In this document: positions 24,311 to 34,667 of the stretch, piece after piece | Position numbering within the stretch: the first letter of the stretch is position 1 | Layout: the number at the start of each line of letters is the position of its first letter | Source: Calliopum simillimum | Lineage: Eukaryota > Arthropoda > Insecta > Diptera > Lauxaniidae | Direction: 5' to 3' | DNA: 64,000 nucleotides | Assembly: GCA_951812925.1 (NCBI GenBank) | Contig: OX638371.1 | Location: 85,217,298-85,281,297 of the forward strand | The notes under the pieces: model-generated | The model's database searches: none | What the model was told of the DNA's origin: nothing | The model's input: the letters and a program-made list of their open reading frames with translations, nothing else | Program-made: the position numbers and the translations under genes

Positions 24311-24735
24311 AAAAGTCACATAAACGTCAAAGCCTGAAAGCCTGTGTTAAAATGAAATGCCTGTATATTTATAATCTTTCTCTTTTTTATGGAAACGAAA
24401 TGAAATTGAAACGTTTTACAATAAACAGAGTTGTCAAACTTGAACAACTCTGGACTCAAAGAGCAATATTTATGTCATGATTTATATTATAATTTATTTT
24501 TATGTCAAAATTTCATGTGAATTGATGTTATGAAATTTGTATTTCATAACATTTTGTGCCTCCACTAGATATTTTGCTGTTATGACTTGAACTATTGCAT
24601 GATTTATTGCTCTGAACTGAACTAACGTTTGCACTCATTGCGTCTTTTTTGACATTTTGCCTAAAATGCTACGTTAGCAAACGAATCGAAAAAGATCAGA
24701 GTTTTACAAAAAAAATCAGTATTTTTAATCATATA

Positions 24736-25598
24736 ACAGGTCATTCAATAAGTCCGTAGGATGACACAAAGATGGCATTACTAGAATTTTACCCATATTA
24801 TTTTTATTTAGAACTAACCTTCAAACGATACATGTATAAATTTGACAGTAATCGGACTATTGATTCATGAGTTTTAGCATTTTGTGTGAAGCAACTTTTG
24901 TTAGTATAAAAATGGAAAAAAGTGAATTTCGAGTTTTGCTTTGGTTTTTGATGGAAAAAAATACAGTGGAAACCAAACAATGTATTGATAAACATTATCC
25001 GAAATCTGCTCCATCGATACAAACGAATTGCTGAATTTAAACATGGTCGTACAAGCACAAATGATGCAGAGCGCTGTGGACGTCCAAATTAGGCTGTTAT
25101 TCTAGAAAACATAAAAAAAATCAACAAATTGGTTACGAACGATTGCAAATTGAAGGTGCTCGAGCTAGCTGACATTGTCAAGATATCAGATGGTAGTGTT
25201 TTTACCATTTTACACGAACATTTGGGTATGCGAAAGCTCTGTGCAAAGTGGGTGCCGCGGTGCCGCGTGAGCTCACAGTCGACCAAAACAAAAACGAATT
25301 GATGCTCCAGAGGAGTGTTTGGCGCTGTTAAACCGGAATAAAATTGAATTCTATCGTCAATATGTGACAATGGATGAAACATGGCTTCACTTTTACACAC
25401 CATAATCCAAAAGACAGTCAGCTGAGGCCTATTTTAACGAAAAAGAGAAATCGTTATATAAAAGTGGTATCGAAAAGTTGGAAAATCGCTATACTCGTTG
25501 TACCACCCTCGAAGGCAACTATGTTGGATGATAAAATCGAGTTTTGTAAAAATTTTTTTTTTTTCTTACTGATCCTACGGATTTATTGAATGACCTGT
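24736..25598 (+). mobile_element. internally deleted mariner (irritans/Himar-like)
   Basis: Flanked by TA (24734-24735, 25599-25600); 27-28-bp TIRs beginning ACAGGTCATTCAATAAGTCC. Plus strand starts with ATGGAAAAAAGTGAATTTCG (24911), giving MEKSEFRVL, followed by broken frames with VTMDETWLHFYTP (first catalytic Asp kept), then a deletion joins it to the C-terminal KLENRYTRCTTLEGNYVG. 863 bp against the usual 1.3 kb: non-autonomous and dead. Confidence 0.9.
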
Positions 25599-26040
25599 TA
25601 TGTAAAATTTAAATGCACTTTTTTTGGTTTAATCATCATATATCTATGACTTTTAGTTGCAGAGATATAGAATCAAAAATCAACCTAACTCGATGTTTTA
25701 ATCCAAATTGCATTTGACAAAACAACTTATCTCAAATAGGTTAAAAAATTCAAGCATTTGTAATAACAAAAACTTTTACAAATGATTTTCACATAACAAC
25801 TTAAGACGACATAAGAAAAGGGTGTTCTTCTTCACAAAACATCTTAAGTCGAGATAAGATACAGGCTAAATGCTAAAAAGAAGTTTTACAAAAGCAGTTT
25901 TTTGAAATAAGTTGCTTTTCCTATGGAAAGAATTGAATTTCTTAAATCAAAACATTTTTGACAAAAACATCCTATTTCAATTTTCTTAAAAACTATTGAC
26001 ATTAGAGCAAAAAAAGTTACTGGAAAATTTTCGTTTAGTA

Positions 26041-27397
26041 TATAGCCCAGGAAAATAAGACGAAAAAAGATCTTCTGTGCGAAAAAATTCCCAGTGGAAA
26101 TTATTCACCGGAATTGTCTTTATTTATGCATGACGCACAAACTGTGAAAAGTCCATTGCAAAGTCGTGTGCGCATAAAAAGTTATTAAGGCTCAAAGGTC
26201 GCTAAAATCAGTTTTTTGCAAATATCTCGCTAATGCTAACTTTTACAGAAAAATGTTGGTCTCCAATTTTGTAGCACAGGAAATTTCCTACAAAAATACG
26301 TTAAAAGTATTTGCGTACGACTTCTAGTTTAGGAGATCACCTAATTTAAAAAGTTGTTAACAGTTATGATATGAAATACTACCTATGAGTTCATATTAAA
26401 ATATCTTACTTTTTAAACTGCAATAACTCTTCAATGAGAAGATGTACAAGCAAAATTAAAATGCCGTTTGAAAGATAATTTAATTTTCTATATACCGTAC
26501 AACATTTTTTTTCGAACGGCTCATGACTTTAAAAATATTCTTGAATAACCGTTAAGGCTTCGAAATTACTGGTTTTTTAAGGATTTCTCCGAATTGGTAA
26601 GTACTACGATAAAAAGTAATGGAACCAAATTTGTAGAAAATCACAAGATCTACAAAAAATAAGCGATATGTGTACACATAGAAGTAACCGTTTAGAAGAT
26701 ATTCCAAAAAAACCCTTAAAATGCAGAAAAACCGGTTTCTATTGAATATCTTCTATACGGTTACTACTATGTGTACACATATCGCTTAGTTTTTGTAGAT
26801 CTTGTGATTCTCTACAAATTTGGTCCCATTACTTTTTATCGTAGTACTTACCAATTCGGAGAAATCCTTAAAAAACCAGTAATTTCGAAGCCTTAACGGT
26901 TATTCAAGAATATTTTTAAAGTCATGAGCCGTTCGAAAAAAAATTTTAGTCGGTATATAGAAAATTAAATTATCTTTCAAACGGCATTTTAATTTTGTTT
27001 GTACATCTTCTCATTGATGAGTTATTACAATTTAAAAAGTAAGATATTTTAATATGAACTCATAGGTAGTATTTCATATCATAACTGTTAACAACTTTTT
27101 AAATTGGGTGATCTCCTAAACTAGAAGTCGTACGCAAATACTTTTAACTTTTTTTTGTAGGAAATTTCCTGTGCTACAAAATTGGAGACCAACATTTTTC
27201 TGTAAAAGTTAGCATTAGCGAGATATTTGCAAAAAACTGATTTTAGCGACCTTTGAGCCTTAATAACTTTTTATGCGCACACGACTTTGCAATGGACTTT
27301 TCACAGTTTGTGTGTCATGCATAAATAAAGACAATTCAGGTGAAAAATGTCCACTGGGAATTTTTTCGCAGAAAATGTCTTATTTTCCTGGGCTATA
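26041..27397. mobile_element. 1.36-kb foldback element, near-perfect palindrome
   Basis: Arms of about 660 bp (26041-26704 and 26743-27397) are almost identical reverse complements; ends TATAGCCCAGGAAAATAAGA / mirror. The 38-bp loop lies at 26705-26742. Flanks compared with the empty site in element B copy 2 suggest a TA duplication. No coding capacity. Confidence 0.92.
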
Positions 27398-27497
27398 TTC
27401 CTGTATAATAAAAAACTTTTACATTTGTTCAAACTCCTACAAAAAAAGAATTGAAAAGCATCAAAGTAGTTTTTTAGCTCCCCTGAAAAGTAGCCAA

Positions 27498-27690
27498 GAT
27501 TATTTTAAGATTAAAATCGCTTTAGTTAAATATTCTTTATTTTATAAATGGCTAAAACACGATTAAATTTTTTAATAAAAACAATAATTTAAATTTTACT
27601 GCTTTCACGCCGACGTTTCGAGGGTTATTTGTCCTCTTCTTCAGGGCGTCTGTTTATTAACTAAACTAAACAAAACATTTTAGTAGTAGG
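27498..27690 (-). mobile_element. Penelope-like retroelement fragment
   Basis: A 190-bp insert interrupts element B (compare 43425-43445, where flanks are joined). Its minus strand has the CTGAAGA...GAAACGTC signature of hammerhead motifs known in Penelope-like element terminal repeats. No reverse transcriptase remains. Confidence 0.55.
27607..27649 (-). ncRNA. hammerhead-like motif, Penelope type
   Basis: Minus strand: stem I ACGCC (27649-27645) / GGCGT (27611-27607), five perfect pairs; core CTGAAGA (27644-27638); stem II GAGG / CCTC with a one-base offset; GAAA (27619-27616); two-pair stem III (AC/GT) and C17 at 27612. The extra base in stem II lowers confidence in activity. Confidence 0.6.
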
Positions 27691-27859
27691 GTTTTGAGTT
27701 AGGTTGTTTTGTCAAAAGTCCACAAATATTATGTATCAAAAATATATGAAGTTAGTTTATTGACAGTTTTTTTGCTTGTATAATACTAATGAAAGTACCA
27801 ACGCGCTTTTTCTAAATTGAAGCATGATTATTTTATATTGAACTAATTAAACAGTAATT

Positions 27860-28130
27860 TTTGCAATTTTTCAACAACAGACGCAAGCAAGTGTTAACAT
27901 GGAAATTGATTACATATGTTTCGGCTACATCCACATACATATTTATATATTTTCATATATAAACATGTATATAGCCTCATCAGATCAGTTTTAGTTAAAT
28001 CTTGTCAGAAACCGTACTCGAACCCGTGACTCCGGTTTTCTAATGAAAGAAAACGCGGTGCTTAAGCGATTGTGCTATCGGTCACGGATAAACTCTCTGA
28101 ACAGGATCACCATTATGAATAAATCATAAG
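27860..28130 (-). mobile_element. tRNA-headed SINE with hammerhead ribozyme, copy 2
   Basis: Minus-strand tRNA-like head: box A-like region TGACCGATAGCACAATCG near 28085-28060, box B GGGTTCGAGTACG near 28028-28014, CTTTCATTAGAA shared with copy 1. The body carries a second hammerhead (27903-27992). The tRNA heads of the two copies differ strongly while the ribozyme core is conserved. A head-only fragment in opposite orientation follows at 28203-28303. Confidence 0.72.
27903..27992 (-). ncRNA. type-I hammerhead ribozyme in SINE copy 2
   Basis: Reading the minus strand: CTGATGA (27983-27977), GGCTAT / GTAGCC stem II, GAAA (27922-27919), ACAT/ATGT stem III, UA cleavage dinucleotide (27912-27911). 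Stem I: 5' side AAACTGAT pairs with ATCAATTT, one mismatch. Relative to copy 1 the G-C pair at the second position of stem I has become A-T on both strands, and an A/A mismatch has become T-A. Confidence 0.78.
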
Positions 28131-28202
28131 GCTCACGTAGCGTAGCATGTCTCAAAACCAGAGTGTGCTACCAACTAACAATTTGGCAGTTTTTCACAAC
28201 AG

Positions 28203-28303
28203 ACGGCGCTAGTGAGCCTTATGATTTATTCATAATGGCGATCCTGTCCAGAGAGTTTATCCGTGACCGATAGCACAATCGCTTAAGCACCGCGTTTTCT
28301 TTC
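28203..28303 (+). repeat. solo SINE head, inverted partner of copy 2
   Basis: About 100 bp nearly identical to the reverse complement of 28037-28137 (GTGAGCCTTATGATTTATTC ... CTTTCATTAG), giving a head-to-head palindrome with a 65-bp spacer. The copy stops just before the box B region. Confidence 0.7.
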
Positions 28304-28805
28304 ATTAGTTTGGTTTTCGTCAAACTTAATAGGTAATGAATAAATTAAAAAAACTGCATTTTGCCCGATATGTCAAAGCGAAAAGAGCGTTTGCTCAACT
28401 GAACCAAATTTGGTCATCTTTCGTTATCTCCGCTGGATTCTTGAGTGGAATCCACATGGCAGTAAAGGATGTGGCAGACCAAGACCTGAAAAAAATCATT
28501 GGGGAAGGAAATGCAAGAATAGGAAAAGTCGTGAAAAGAGATAAAGATCTTCACAAAAGATCGTGTTAAATGGGGACGTTTCATTTTGACCTAATACCCA
28601 TCCTAGGAGTTCCCGGAGTAATACATACATAAAATATACTATTTTATCCATATTAATTACGCTGTAACGGGAATGACCGTGTGTAGACGGTCATTTTTAT
28701 TTTGCTTTTGGAGGCTTAACCATTGAAGTAATAGGAAATCCGAAGTCGAATTTGTGATTTATATGACCAATTTACCCTAATTTGATATTATAATTCGGTT
28801 TTTAT

Positions 28806-29426
28806 TAGGGGTCTGCACAAGACGTCTTGTTTGCGTTTTAAGACATTTCGTTTCAAGATACGTTATATTTTGTACCCGTTTTTTATTTATCAAATGCTCC
28901 AGTTCAGTGTCGTGTGTAAATGTCTTGACAGAACTAGAATTTGAAAGAAAATAAACAAATACTGTGCTAATTTGTCTTGTTTGATTTGTTTCAGTTATTT
29001 TAATTGCATACTGTAGTAGTAGTGTATACTACTAAATGCTAATGGTGTGATAAGAGTAGTTTATCGCTCTCTTCTTGTGCCTCTTTTTTGTTTACGCTCT
29101 CTCTGTCTCTCGCGAAAATGCATGAAAGCTACTACAATTCTGCAAGTGTTACCATATCATGAATTTTATTCTGGTTTCTTTACTCGCACGTTTTACAGTG
29201 ACCTGAAGTATTTGTTTTTATAAAATAGAGTTCACTGAAGTATTTTTTAGAACCAAGTTTATTTTTCACACTGATAAAACAAGACCATGTAAATAGTGTC
29301 AAAATGAAATCAGTGTACATGATGATTTGAATCTTGAATTTTTTGGATCAAATGCATCAGTTCGGTGTAAAATGTTGGTGTAAAAAAAAGTACACTTTAT
29401 TTCAAGATGTCTTGTGCAGACCCCTA
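28806..29426. mobile_element. hAT-like MITE, 8-bp TSD
   Basis: TSD GTTTTTAT at 28798-28805 and 29427-29434. TIRs TAGGGGTCTGCACAAGACGT / mirror, 24 bp with one mismatch. 621 bp, no transposase. Contains a CT-rich run near 29095 and TAGTAGT/ACTACTA palindrome near 29015. Confidence 0.88.
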
Positions 29427-29608
29427 GTTTTTATACAGTAGAGAGTTAAGAAGAAAGAAAAAAAAACAACTTTCATGTTCCCGCTTGTGACATTTACTGT
29501 CAAAAATAAAAATTTTTTGGTCGGTGGAAATGGGTATGATCTGTAGATCTTAGTAGTAAGAAAGAAAAAAAAAAAAAATAAGAAAAATTATGTACATGCA
29601 TATATTAA

Positions 29609-30328
29609 GGCAGGTTTTCACCTTGTGGGGTCAAAAAAATCGAATTTTTTTTTTTGTCTTATCGTGTAGATATATGTTCCAAAAATGTGCTGTAGAAGTT
29701 TCAGATCAAAATCTGAAAAATTTCGAAAGTTATAGCCCGTTACATAGAGCACTGTCGAGCACCGGCCGAGCGCGCTTTGGCACTTTAAACGCGTTTTTCT
29801 CAGAACCATGTTTTTGGACCTTACGTGCAGGATTGAAGACGCTACAATGAACCAATCGTCACCAAAATTTTTTTTAAATGTTCCTTAGGGTTTTTTCTAA
29901 CAAATGACCCATAACCAGCCAAAAATATTGGAAATTGTTTATTTAAAAAAATAATCAGTACAGAAAAAAATGCGAAAATTCACATTTTTTTTTTCAAAAC
30001 CTCATAACTTTTGGAATTTTGATTTTTTTTTTCATGATTGAGGGTCATTTGATAGATGATACGATACTTATTAAGAATGTGTTCGGTTTTTTTGTTTCAG
30101 ATCACGGGTTTTGAGCCAATCCTGCACGGGAGCAAAATGCATGCCGCCACCAATGGGCGCCCCCTCCCCCACCCCTTTTTGGATTTTTTCAAGTTCAAAA
30201 ATTGTATTCTTTGAATAAATATATCGTCATATTCAGACGAAAATTTCAGCGCTGTATCTTTAACCGTTTTCTCAAAAAAAATTCTTAAAAAAAGAGCACT
30301 TTTTGACCCCACAAGGTGAAAACCTGCC
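29609..30328. mobile_element. TTAA-flanked MITE (piggyBac-like target)
   Basis: TTAA at 29605-29608 and 30329-30332; TIRs GGCAGGTTTTCACCTTGTGG, 27+ bp and near perfect. 720 bp. Contains GGGCGCCCCCTCCCCCACCC at about 30157; no transposase frame. Confidence 0.88.
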
Positions 30329-31239
30329 TTAATACATGCATTAACTTTTTACCAACAGATATGATTTATTCTTGACTTAAGCTTGTTCCGCTGACAGAAG
30401 CTTTAGAACAGACTTTCTTTTCCCTTTAGTTTGTTGCACCACATGTGTGTGACACAAACGTTTCATTTGACATTCAATTATGAAGCTATCTGGCAGCAAA
30501 AATATTATTTATACATAGTACATAATTGCTACAAATCAAACTAAACTTATTCTTCCTCTTTTGCCAATAATAAGGGGTGCTACTTCTTCTTCTTCTTCTT
30601 CGAATATGCTACTCATTACGAGTAACATAGGTCCCTAATTACGAGAGCTGCCGTAAACACTAGGTTTTTATCACAGCTCTCAGCGTACGTCTTTACAGAC
30701 TTATAAAATTATTACATAGCGATATTTTCAGTCTGACTGAAATTAAATTTTCCTTTTAACCTAAATTTAGGTTATGTACGATACACGCGCCTTTAAAAAA
30801 ACGCGTGTAACGGGTCTAACTTTAAGACACGCGCGAACGATTACACACGAGAGTACGTCTGTACTCGGTCACGGACAAAACGAAAGACCGGGTGCTACTT
30901 GAGTTCAATATGTGTGAATGCGATGAATAAAAAGAACAGAACTAATAATGACAACTAAATGGAATCGAACATTTTAACGAGCATTTGTCGTTTCAACCTT
31001 ACTTCCGGAAATCATTTTCAGTTTTGAAATCAAAAATCCCAAAGTGTTATGATTATATTGAATGCAAAGTTATTAATTGTTTTCATTTTCTGAAACAATC
31101 TAATGTTGATTATTAAAAAACGGTGTTTGTTTTACAGATTTTGTGCAAAAACAAAGTTAAAGTACAAAATAAATCGACAGCAACTACACATAAGAATTGT
31201 TTCATTTCCCCCAAATTCCTTAGTTAAAATGTTTACTTC

Positions 31240-31673
31240 CGGTTGTGAAAATTATGAACTAAAATGGTGCAAAGTGATCTCTTAAAAATGTCGGTTATTT
31301 TGCATAAGTTAATTGTGATAAATGTAAAAAGCTCAAAAACGAAATATTAAGTAGAAAAAATATAAAAAAGTGAATAAGTTTCTTCACCTGCTCTGTTGTC
31401 GTGTTTGGGAGCACTGTATGATTTGCATGTGAAAATTGTGGCCTAAAAAAGTTGTCAAAGTTAAATTTGCATAAAAATATCTAAGCAAATGTAGAGCAAA
31501 TCATATAAAGTGATAAAATTCAGTAATTGGAATAAAATTATTCCAAAATTTTTTAAAAGTGTGAGTGCGCTTGGTTCTCTGCCAACCGATGAATGTAGTC
31601 TGCTGAACCATATATGTATTTAGATACATACTCCATGGAATACTCGCGTTAGAGACACCATGGGTTCTTTCAG
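31240..31673 (+). CDS. putative first exon of a plus-strand gene (MGSF...)
   Basis: ATG at 31660 in the context GACACCATGG is followed by 14 nt and a near-perfect donor (CAG|GTAAGT at 31674). The preceding 400 bp resemble a fly 5' UTR (AAGTG/AAAATT-rich, short upstream ORF from 31634). A CpG-bearing block with palindromic ACACGCG/CGCGTGT lies upstream (30780-30850). No second exon was identified, and the gene would overlap the LRR gene on the opposite strand. Low confidence. Confidence 0.25.
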
Positions 31674-31977
31674 GTAAGTTGCATCCAAAAAAAAAAAAAC
31701 CTAAACTATTCAGATTTTTTAATTACAATAACCGCCCAATAGGCAAAATGTTAATCCATTATGCTAAAACTTTTATCCTTACATGAAAAAAAAAAAATGT
31801 TAGTTTAGCATACTATAGCCGTTTATCTCACTTGTTTGAGGAACTGAAAGGTAATCGAATGCCTCCTTTTTTATTTACTTCCTTCAGCCCTCTTATCTCA
31901 AGAATAAATACGGCCTGCTTAAGAATTTTTCGTGTCAGGTACATTAAAGTAGGCATGCTTTCTCGGGTTATTACTTA

Positions 31978-32880
31978 GGGTAAGGTAACCGGCTGTGGGC
32001 CGTCACCGGTTGTGGGCCGTCACCGGTTGTGGGCCCCCCTTGTATTTTTTGAAGTTTATAAAATATGACAGATCTGAATATGAGGTTATGTGTACATTGA
32101 CAATAGACAGTATTAGTGTAAACACTGAAGTGAAAGGACGCATCTGACCCGCAGCTACAACAAAACAAAAAAAATTTACGAAGAAATTTTCAACAAAGTA
32201 ATTTCTAAGATTTTGCGAGTGTGATAAAGCGAAGTGAAATATTGCAAAGAGGTGAGTGTTATGCATTTTTATGCAGTATTTGCGTTAAATTTTCCGATTT
32301 TATATCGAGTTTGCTAAAAATTTTTCGCCACGAGAATTTTGCAGTCACTTAAGGGATGGCTGCCGTTACCGGTTGTGGGCCACCATGTTTTTTGCATGAA
32401 AATTATTGCAAATCAATGTTCCTCGCACCAATTTACGGCCAATTCGATCAAATGCAACGGTGGCTGCGATCTGCTAGTGGATGCGCTGCTATAAAAAAGA
32501 GCTAGTATACACGCAAAAATTGCGAATCCGATGATTTGAAAAAGCCACATTTTCTTGATGTTTTTTCACCACTAGAGGCTTCATTGATAAATAAATTTTA
32601 ATAATACATATTTCTTTATTGGTTTTTTTCATAATTTTGCATTTGAAGTGGATTTTTCAGGGTGGCCCACAACCGGTTATAAATTTTTTTTTGTCAAAAA
32701 TCAAGCTCTACAAAATTTGTTAAAAAAATTTTTTTCTTGAAAAATTATAGAAAAATTGTTTCTTTTTGGTTACCTTCTGCCTCTAGCTTTCCATTGGCAC
32801 CCACAAGGCCGAAAAAGGTATACTTAAATGCAAGTTACGGGCAAAAAACGAAACCCGGCCCACAACCGGTTACCTTCCCC
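31978..32880. mobile_element. TA-flanked MITE, GGTAACCGGTTGTGGGCC ends
   Basis: TA at 31976-31977 and 32881-32882. TIRs GGG(T/G)AAGGTAACCGG(C/T)TGTG..., 24-25 bp. The CCGGTTGTGGGCC unit is repeated three times at the left end (about 17-bp period) and appears singly inside (32367, 32672 inverted). 903 bp, no transposase. Confidence 0.85.
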
Positions 32881-33040
32881 TATATAAAAAAAAAATGAAA
32901 GTACGTTCTAGTATCACATTTTACTCCTGTTGTTGCAACCATTGGGACATTTTACTAAAGAAACTGTTGCTTATTTAAGTAGTGTACGCATTTCTAACCT
33001 TTAATTTTTTTCTGTTTTCGGGTTAAAGATTTTTGTAGCA

Positions 33041-33226
33041 GCTCTAATGCACATTACAGACGTAATAATGTGAAACTTTTTATTGCATGATTTTAGACCT
33101 TTTTAAATACATATTTCATAGACATTGACTAAAAGAATATTTTTCGGACCCTGAATTTTAAATAATGCCTAGAATCATGCAATGAAAAGTTTCACATTAT
33201 TGTGTCTGTAATGTGCATTAGAGCTA
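33041..33226. repeat. 186-bp hairpin element
   Basis: Arms AGCTCTAATGCACATTACAG... and mirror, about 57 bp with a few mismatches, spacer about 70 bp. Small MITE; target duplication unclear. The rest of 33230-33600 is the 3' flank of the LRR gene. Confidence 0.8.
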
Positions 33227-33599
33227 CCGTCTGGTCGGGGGAACATAAATAACTTAATCAAAATTTTAATGGAGATATTGTTACACTCATAATAACTCTA
33301 AAATTGATATTTAAAAAAAAAAAAAATTAAATAATAAATAAAAGCCAACCTCTACAGTTTAGTTTAAATATTTAATTACAGTCTACTACAGTTTATTACA
33401 GTCAAATATTAGCAAAACAAATTCTTGAAATATTTGTTTAACAAAGCCTTCTTTATTCAAGGCAGCTTATTAAATCCACATGGAAACCTTAATTTTGATC
33501 CAAGCAAAGAGTAGGTTTTGAAATTATGCGCGATTTAAACTAAATTAATCCTTACTTATCAATATAAAAGTAAACTAAATAATAACTTAAATTTGTTGT

Positions 33600-33605
33600 T
33601 TTATT
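33600..33605 (-). terminator. poly(A) signal of the LRR gene
   Basis: TTTATT on the plus strand reads AATAAA on the minus strand, about 90 bp downstream of the stop codon at 33694. Position and spacing fit a fly polyadenylation signal. Confidence 0.6.
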
Positions 33606-33693
33606 CTTATTAATGTTCTCATTGGAAATCCCCCATTAACTTGGCAACAGTTTGGAAATGGCAACACCTCTCTACGGTGTCTTTAATCAAGCT

Positions 33694-34667
33694 TCAATTT
33701 TTTGGGTTTTCGGGCGGTTCCGCTGGTATGAGCAGACTCTGTTGTGCATTATCTAAATCAGAAAGCACAACAGAGGGAAACTCTTCGTGTACTGAATTAT
33801 TAGTTTCTTCTTCGAGCACATTCGGCGGATGATTGCCGGGCATAAATTGATCCAAATTCGGTATATACTCAACCGTCGGATATTCGGTTTGATGAACATC
33901 GCTTTCTAACAGTGATGACGGCGCAACAATAACTGCATTCGATGCAGCGTTAACTTCAGTTAAATGTGAAGATGTTGACTCCTGATTTACTTTTGATGGT
34001 GGCAACTCGGCTGCCGCAATGTCAAGCACCACTGGTGGATCTTCTGGCAAAACATCCGCCGATGTTAATGGATCCACCAACAATGTGGTTGTTGTATAAG
34101 TTATTGTTGTTGTTGCTGGCTCTTCAATTATCAGTGTGATGTTAGTTGTGTTCGGTGCACTTGTTGTAGTCGTTGTTGTTGGCGTTTCTACTTCTGGTTG
34201 TAAAAGTGATATATCCTCTATCATTGTAATGTTGGGCACTTGTTGCGTTGTAGTTGGCACAACTGTTGTCGATGTGGTTGGTGCTGGGGTCGTTGTTGTT
34301 GTCGTAGTAGTTGTAGTACTAGTAGTAGTCGTTGTAGTACTTGTTGAAGTAGTCAGTGGAATTATCAGCGGTTTTATCATTGGTTGTCCTCCTAACGATT
34401 CGAGCAATGGTGGTAAGATCTCTTCCGGTTTTTTAAATTTATTTGTCGAAGGTACAATTAACTGAATTATTGGCTTTCCATTTGGTGGTAAGGCCTGATG
34501 ACTTAATTGTTTGATGATCAAAGGAATATCTTGTGGGTAAATGAATGGCAAATCACAAATTTCCTGCTCTTTATTGAATGGAGGACATTTTCCACGTATA
34601 CGCGCTTTCTGTGATATCATCATGGGGCATAGATCGCTCATAGCATGATCACAAATTATAGGATTAT
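33694..34667 (-). CDS. LRR gene exon 4 (C-cap, Thr-rich tail, stop)
   Basis: Acceptor CACCTTTCAG at 34668, 62-bp intron upstream. Begins NPIICDHAMSDLC, a Cys-rich LRR C-terminal flank, followed by Pro/Leu/Ile-rich linker, long runs of Thr/Ser (two blocks, about residues 610-650 and 666-704; probable O-glycosylation), and an acidic Ser/Pro-rich end. ACA/ACC/ACT codons are mixed in the Thr runs, so the tract is a protein feature more than pure microsatellite. Confidence 0.92.

Larger units (their letters stand above)
25630..27730. repeat. element B copy 1, split by two insertions
   Basis: Pieces 25630-26040, 27398-27497 and 27691-27730 align in order with the uninterrupted copy 42893-43468. 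Inserts are the foldback 26041-27395 and the Penelope-like fragment. The right end has TIR GTCAAAAGTCCACAAATA; the left end is missing next to the mariner. Confidence 0.8.

Noticed and set aside
25089..25403. 104-codon minus-strand frame
   Set aside because: Antisense shadow of the deleted mariner, which reads on the plus strand.
28336..28569. 77-codon plus-strand frame
   Set aside because: Reasonable composition but no motif, no neighbours or splice signals; left unannotated.
34136..34465. Val-rich plus-strand frame opposite the LRR gene tail
   Set aside because: Reverse complement of the Thr-codon runs.
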